Shown piece by piece: positions 61,821 to 64,000 of a stretch of 64,000 bases of DNA. The position numbers and the translations under genes were made by a program. The stretch is from positions 3,658,001-3,722,000 of the forward strand of contig OZ244148.1 in NCBI GenBank assembly GCA_965216255.1, given 5' to 3'. The DNA is from G965216255 sp965216255. Lineage in GTDB: Bacteria > Bacteroidota > Rhodothermia > Rhodothermales > Bin80. Each line of letters opens with the position of its first letter. Positions within the stretch are counted from its first letter, which is position 1. The notes beneath the pieces are model-generated. The model ran no database searches. It saw only the letters and a program-made list of their open reading frames with translations, and was not told the DNA's origin.

Positions 61821-63149
61821 TTGATTGACGACCCCATGGGCACGCTGGTTGAGGATGGGCAGGCCATATGGCAGGCAGCACTGCGGAGCGTCCGGGCGGA
61901 CCAGCTTCTGGCGGGGCTGGATCTGGAGGCGGTGCTGCAGCGTCCTCTCGGCGACTTTCGGCGAATCCGGGTCGTCGGGGCGGGCAAGGCCGCCATGGCT
62001 ATGGCCGGAAGTTTGGAACGGCAACTGTTGCACGAGGATGTCGCCGGCCACGTCGCAGTCCCACATGGGTATATATCCACCTTTCCGGCTGCGATGCCGG
62101 CGCCTGTTTCCGTGCGCGTATTCGAGGCAGGACATCCCGTGCCGGATGCCGCAGGGCTTCGCGCTGCCCGGCGCGCATTGGAAACGGCCTGGACCTGTGG
62201 GCCGGGCGATCTTCTCGTCGTACTGGTTTCCGGCGGGGGATCTGCGCTCTGGTTTGCTCCTGCGGTGAGGCCGGAGTCGCTGCAAGAGCTGACACGGCTG
62301 CTCCTGCGCTGCGGAGCCAGCATTCATGAAATAAACAGTGTCCGGAAGCATTGCTCCCGAATTAAGGGAGGCCGGCTGGCTGTGGCCGCCCATCCCGCCA
62401 GCGTGCTTACGCTGGCGGTGTCGGATGTGATCGGTAACGAGCTCACCGTGATAGCCAGTGGCCCAGCCGTGGCGGATACGTCGAGCAAGCAGGATGCCTT
62501 GCGCGTGGTGCGGGCCCATGGGATATGGAGTCGGCTCTCAGCCGATGTGCGGCACCTGCTTGAAGAAGGTGAGGAGACACCATCGCCTGGCGACCCTCGT
62601 CTTGCAGGGGTCCAGGCGGCGCTCCTGGGCACCAATGCGCGTGCCCTACGCGCGGCGCGCGGCGCAGCGTGTGCACTCGGCTATGCGGTGCGTATTCGGA
62701 GCGGCTGCCTCGCGGGTGAGGCGTGTGTGCAGGGCAAGGCTATTGCGCAGGCAGTGGCTACGGCTGCGCCCGGAACGTGCCTCCTATGGGGCGGAGAAAC
62801 AACCGTTACGGTAACCGGTGACGGGGTTGGAGGGCGAAACCAGGAGCTGGCCTTGGCCGCTGCCCTGGAATTGGACGGCTCCGGAACGACGGCGCTGGTT
62901 CTGAGCGGCGGCACGGACGGCGTTGACGGACCGACCGATGCCGCGGGTGCATGGGCGACGCCCGAGACCGCAGCGGAAGGTCGTGCCCGGGGGGTAGATG
63001 CTGCCGCGTTCCTGCGGAACAACGATGCCTATGGGTTTTTTAGTGCGGTCCCGGGCATATTGCGAATGGGACCTACACACACGAATGTGATGGATATCGT
63101 GGTGGGCCTCCGCGGCGTCTCTGCCCAGCCGCGTGACCCATCACTCTAG
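61821..63149 (+). CDS. Glycerate 2-kinase (DUF4147/MOFRL type)
   Basis: A 442-aa kinase of the GckA/TtuD family, phosphorylating D-glycerate with ATP, usually to 2-phosphoglycerate. The N-terminal domain has IRVVGAGKAAMAMAGSLE, VSVRVFEAGHPVPDAAG, LLVVLVSGGGSALWFAP (GGGSA phosphate-binding loop), INSVRKHCSRIKGGRLA and LTLAVSDVIGNELTVIASGP. The C-terminal MOFRL domain has CLLWGGETTVTVTGDGVGGRNQELALAAAL, VLSGGTDGVDGPTDAAGAW and the ending MGPTHTNVMDIVVGL. The annotated start is TTG 61821; ATG 61836 five codons later is also possible, and neither has a perfect ribosome-binding site. The DUF255 gene follows 25 bp later. It could feed carbon between glycerate and the serine pathway genes at 33-35 kb. 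Confidence 0.92.
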   Translation: MIDDPMGTLVEDGQAIWQAALRSVRADQLLAGLDLEAVLQRPLGDFRRIRVVGAGKAAMAMAGSLERQLLHEDVAGHVAVPHGYISTFPAAMPAPVSVRVFEAGHPVPDAAGLRAARRALETAWTCGPGDLLVVLVSGGGSALWFAPAVRPESLQELTRLLLRCGASIHEINSVRKHCSRIKGGRLAVAAHPASVLTLAVSDVIGNELTVIASGPAVADTSSKQDALRVVRAHGIWSRLSADVRHLLEEGEETPSPGDPRLAGVQAALLGTNARALRAARGAACALGYAVRIRSGCLAGEACVQGKAIAQAVATAAPGTCLLWGGETTVTVTGDGVGGRNQELALAAALELDGSGTTALVLSGGTDGVDGPTDAAGAWATPETAAEGRARGVDAAAFLRNNDAYGFFSAVPGILRMGPTHTNVMDIVVGLRGVSAQPRDPSL

Positions 63150-63174
63150 CCCGCGCTGCTTTCAGCACATCTAC

Positions 63175-64000
<826 letters not shown>

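Overview
The window looks like a GC-rich chromosome segment from the Rhodothermota/Balneolota/Bacteroidota side of the tree, probably a genome undergoing insertion-sequence expansion and gene decay. The evidence is family-level: a TonB-dependent receptor with a DUF4249 lipoprotein partner, a WD40 protein with a C-terminal type A (T9SS) sorting domain, sortilin-like and 6-bladed-propeller lipoproteins, and the Bacteroidota-typical orders DUF1015-serA-serC and ileS-traR/dksA-lspA. No species can be named from this sequence alone.

Layout. 1-3.4 kb is a pile of broken transposons (ISNCY, tnpB, IS4). 4.3-6.6 kb holds two paralogous DUF6398-like/TPR genes, and 7.4-8.6 kb holds metZ. 9.2-10.9 kb is a second ISNCY copy that has cut the 3' end off a decayed sortilin-like gene (to 12.9 kb). 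An outer-membrane-like protein and a 14-repeat WD40/T9SS protein follow (12.9-16.4 kb). From 16.8 to 27.0 kb the DNA is mobile: a broken IS1380, an intact ISL3, and an IS256 transposase interrupted by about 5.9 kb of nested group II introns. A TonB receptor/DUF4249 pair follows (27.2-30.5 kb), then an initiator tRNA gene carrying a group I intron in its anticodon loop (31.6-31.9 kb).

32.1-48.5 kb is an intact housekeeping core. One run is DUF1015-serA-serC-pntAA-pntAB-pntB-thioesterase (serine synthesis plus NAD(P) transhydrogenase). The second is a divergent arylesterase/ABC pair continuing with an FtsX-type permease, yggS, punA, ileS, traR/dksA and lspA. No frameshift is visible anywhere in this core.

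49.0-61 kb is again degraded accessory DNA. It holds a broken AAA ATPase/DUF4276 defence-type pair, a decayed IS3 element, a third ISNCY copy that is intact with inverted ends and a 6-bp target duplication, a frameshifted IS1634, a frameshifted propeller lipoprotein, a TctC fragment, a DinB-family gene, and an amidohydrolase gene split by a tnpB element and further broken by a stop and a frameshift. 61-64 kb returns to intact genes: a NIPSNAP protein, a glycerate kinase and the start of a DUF255/thioredoxin-domain protein that runs off the end.

Main discovery: at 20,289-26,191 one group II intron sits inside an IS256 transposase gene, and four further group II introns sit inside it. Three are in conserved reverse-transcriptase motifs of its intron-encoded protein and one is 4 nt from its own 3' end. 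Removing each intron at GUGYG...AY boundaries rejoins the interrupted codons. The second highlight is the group IC3-like intron between U33 and C34 of the initiator tRNA.
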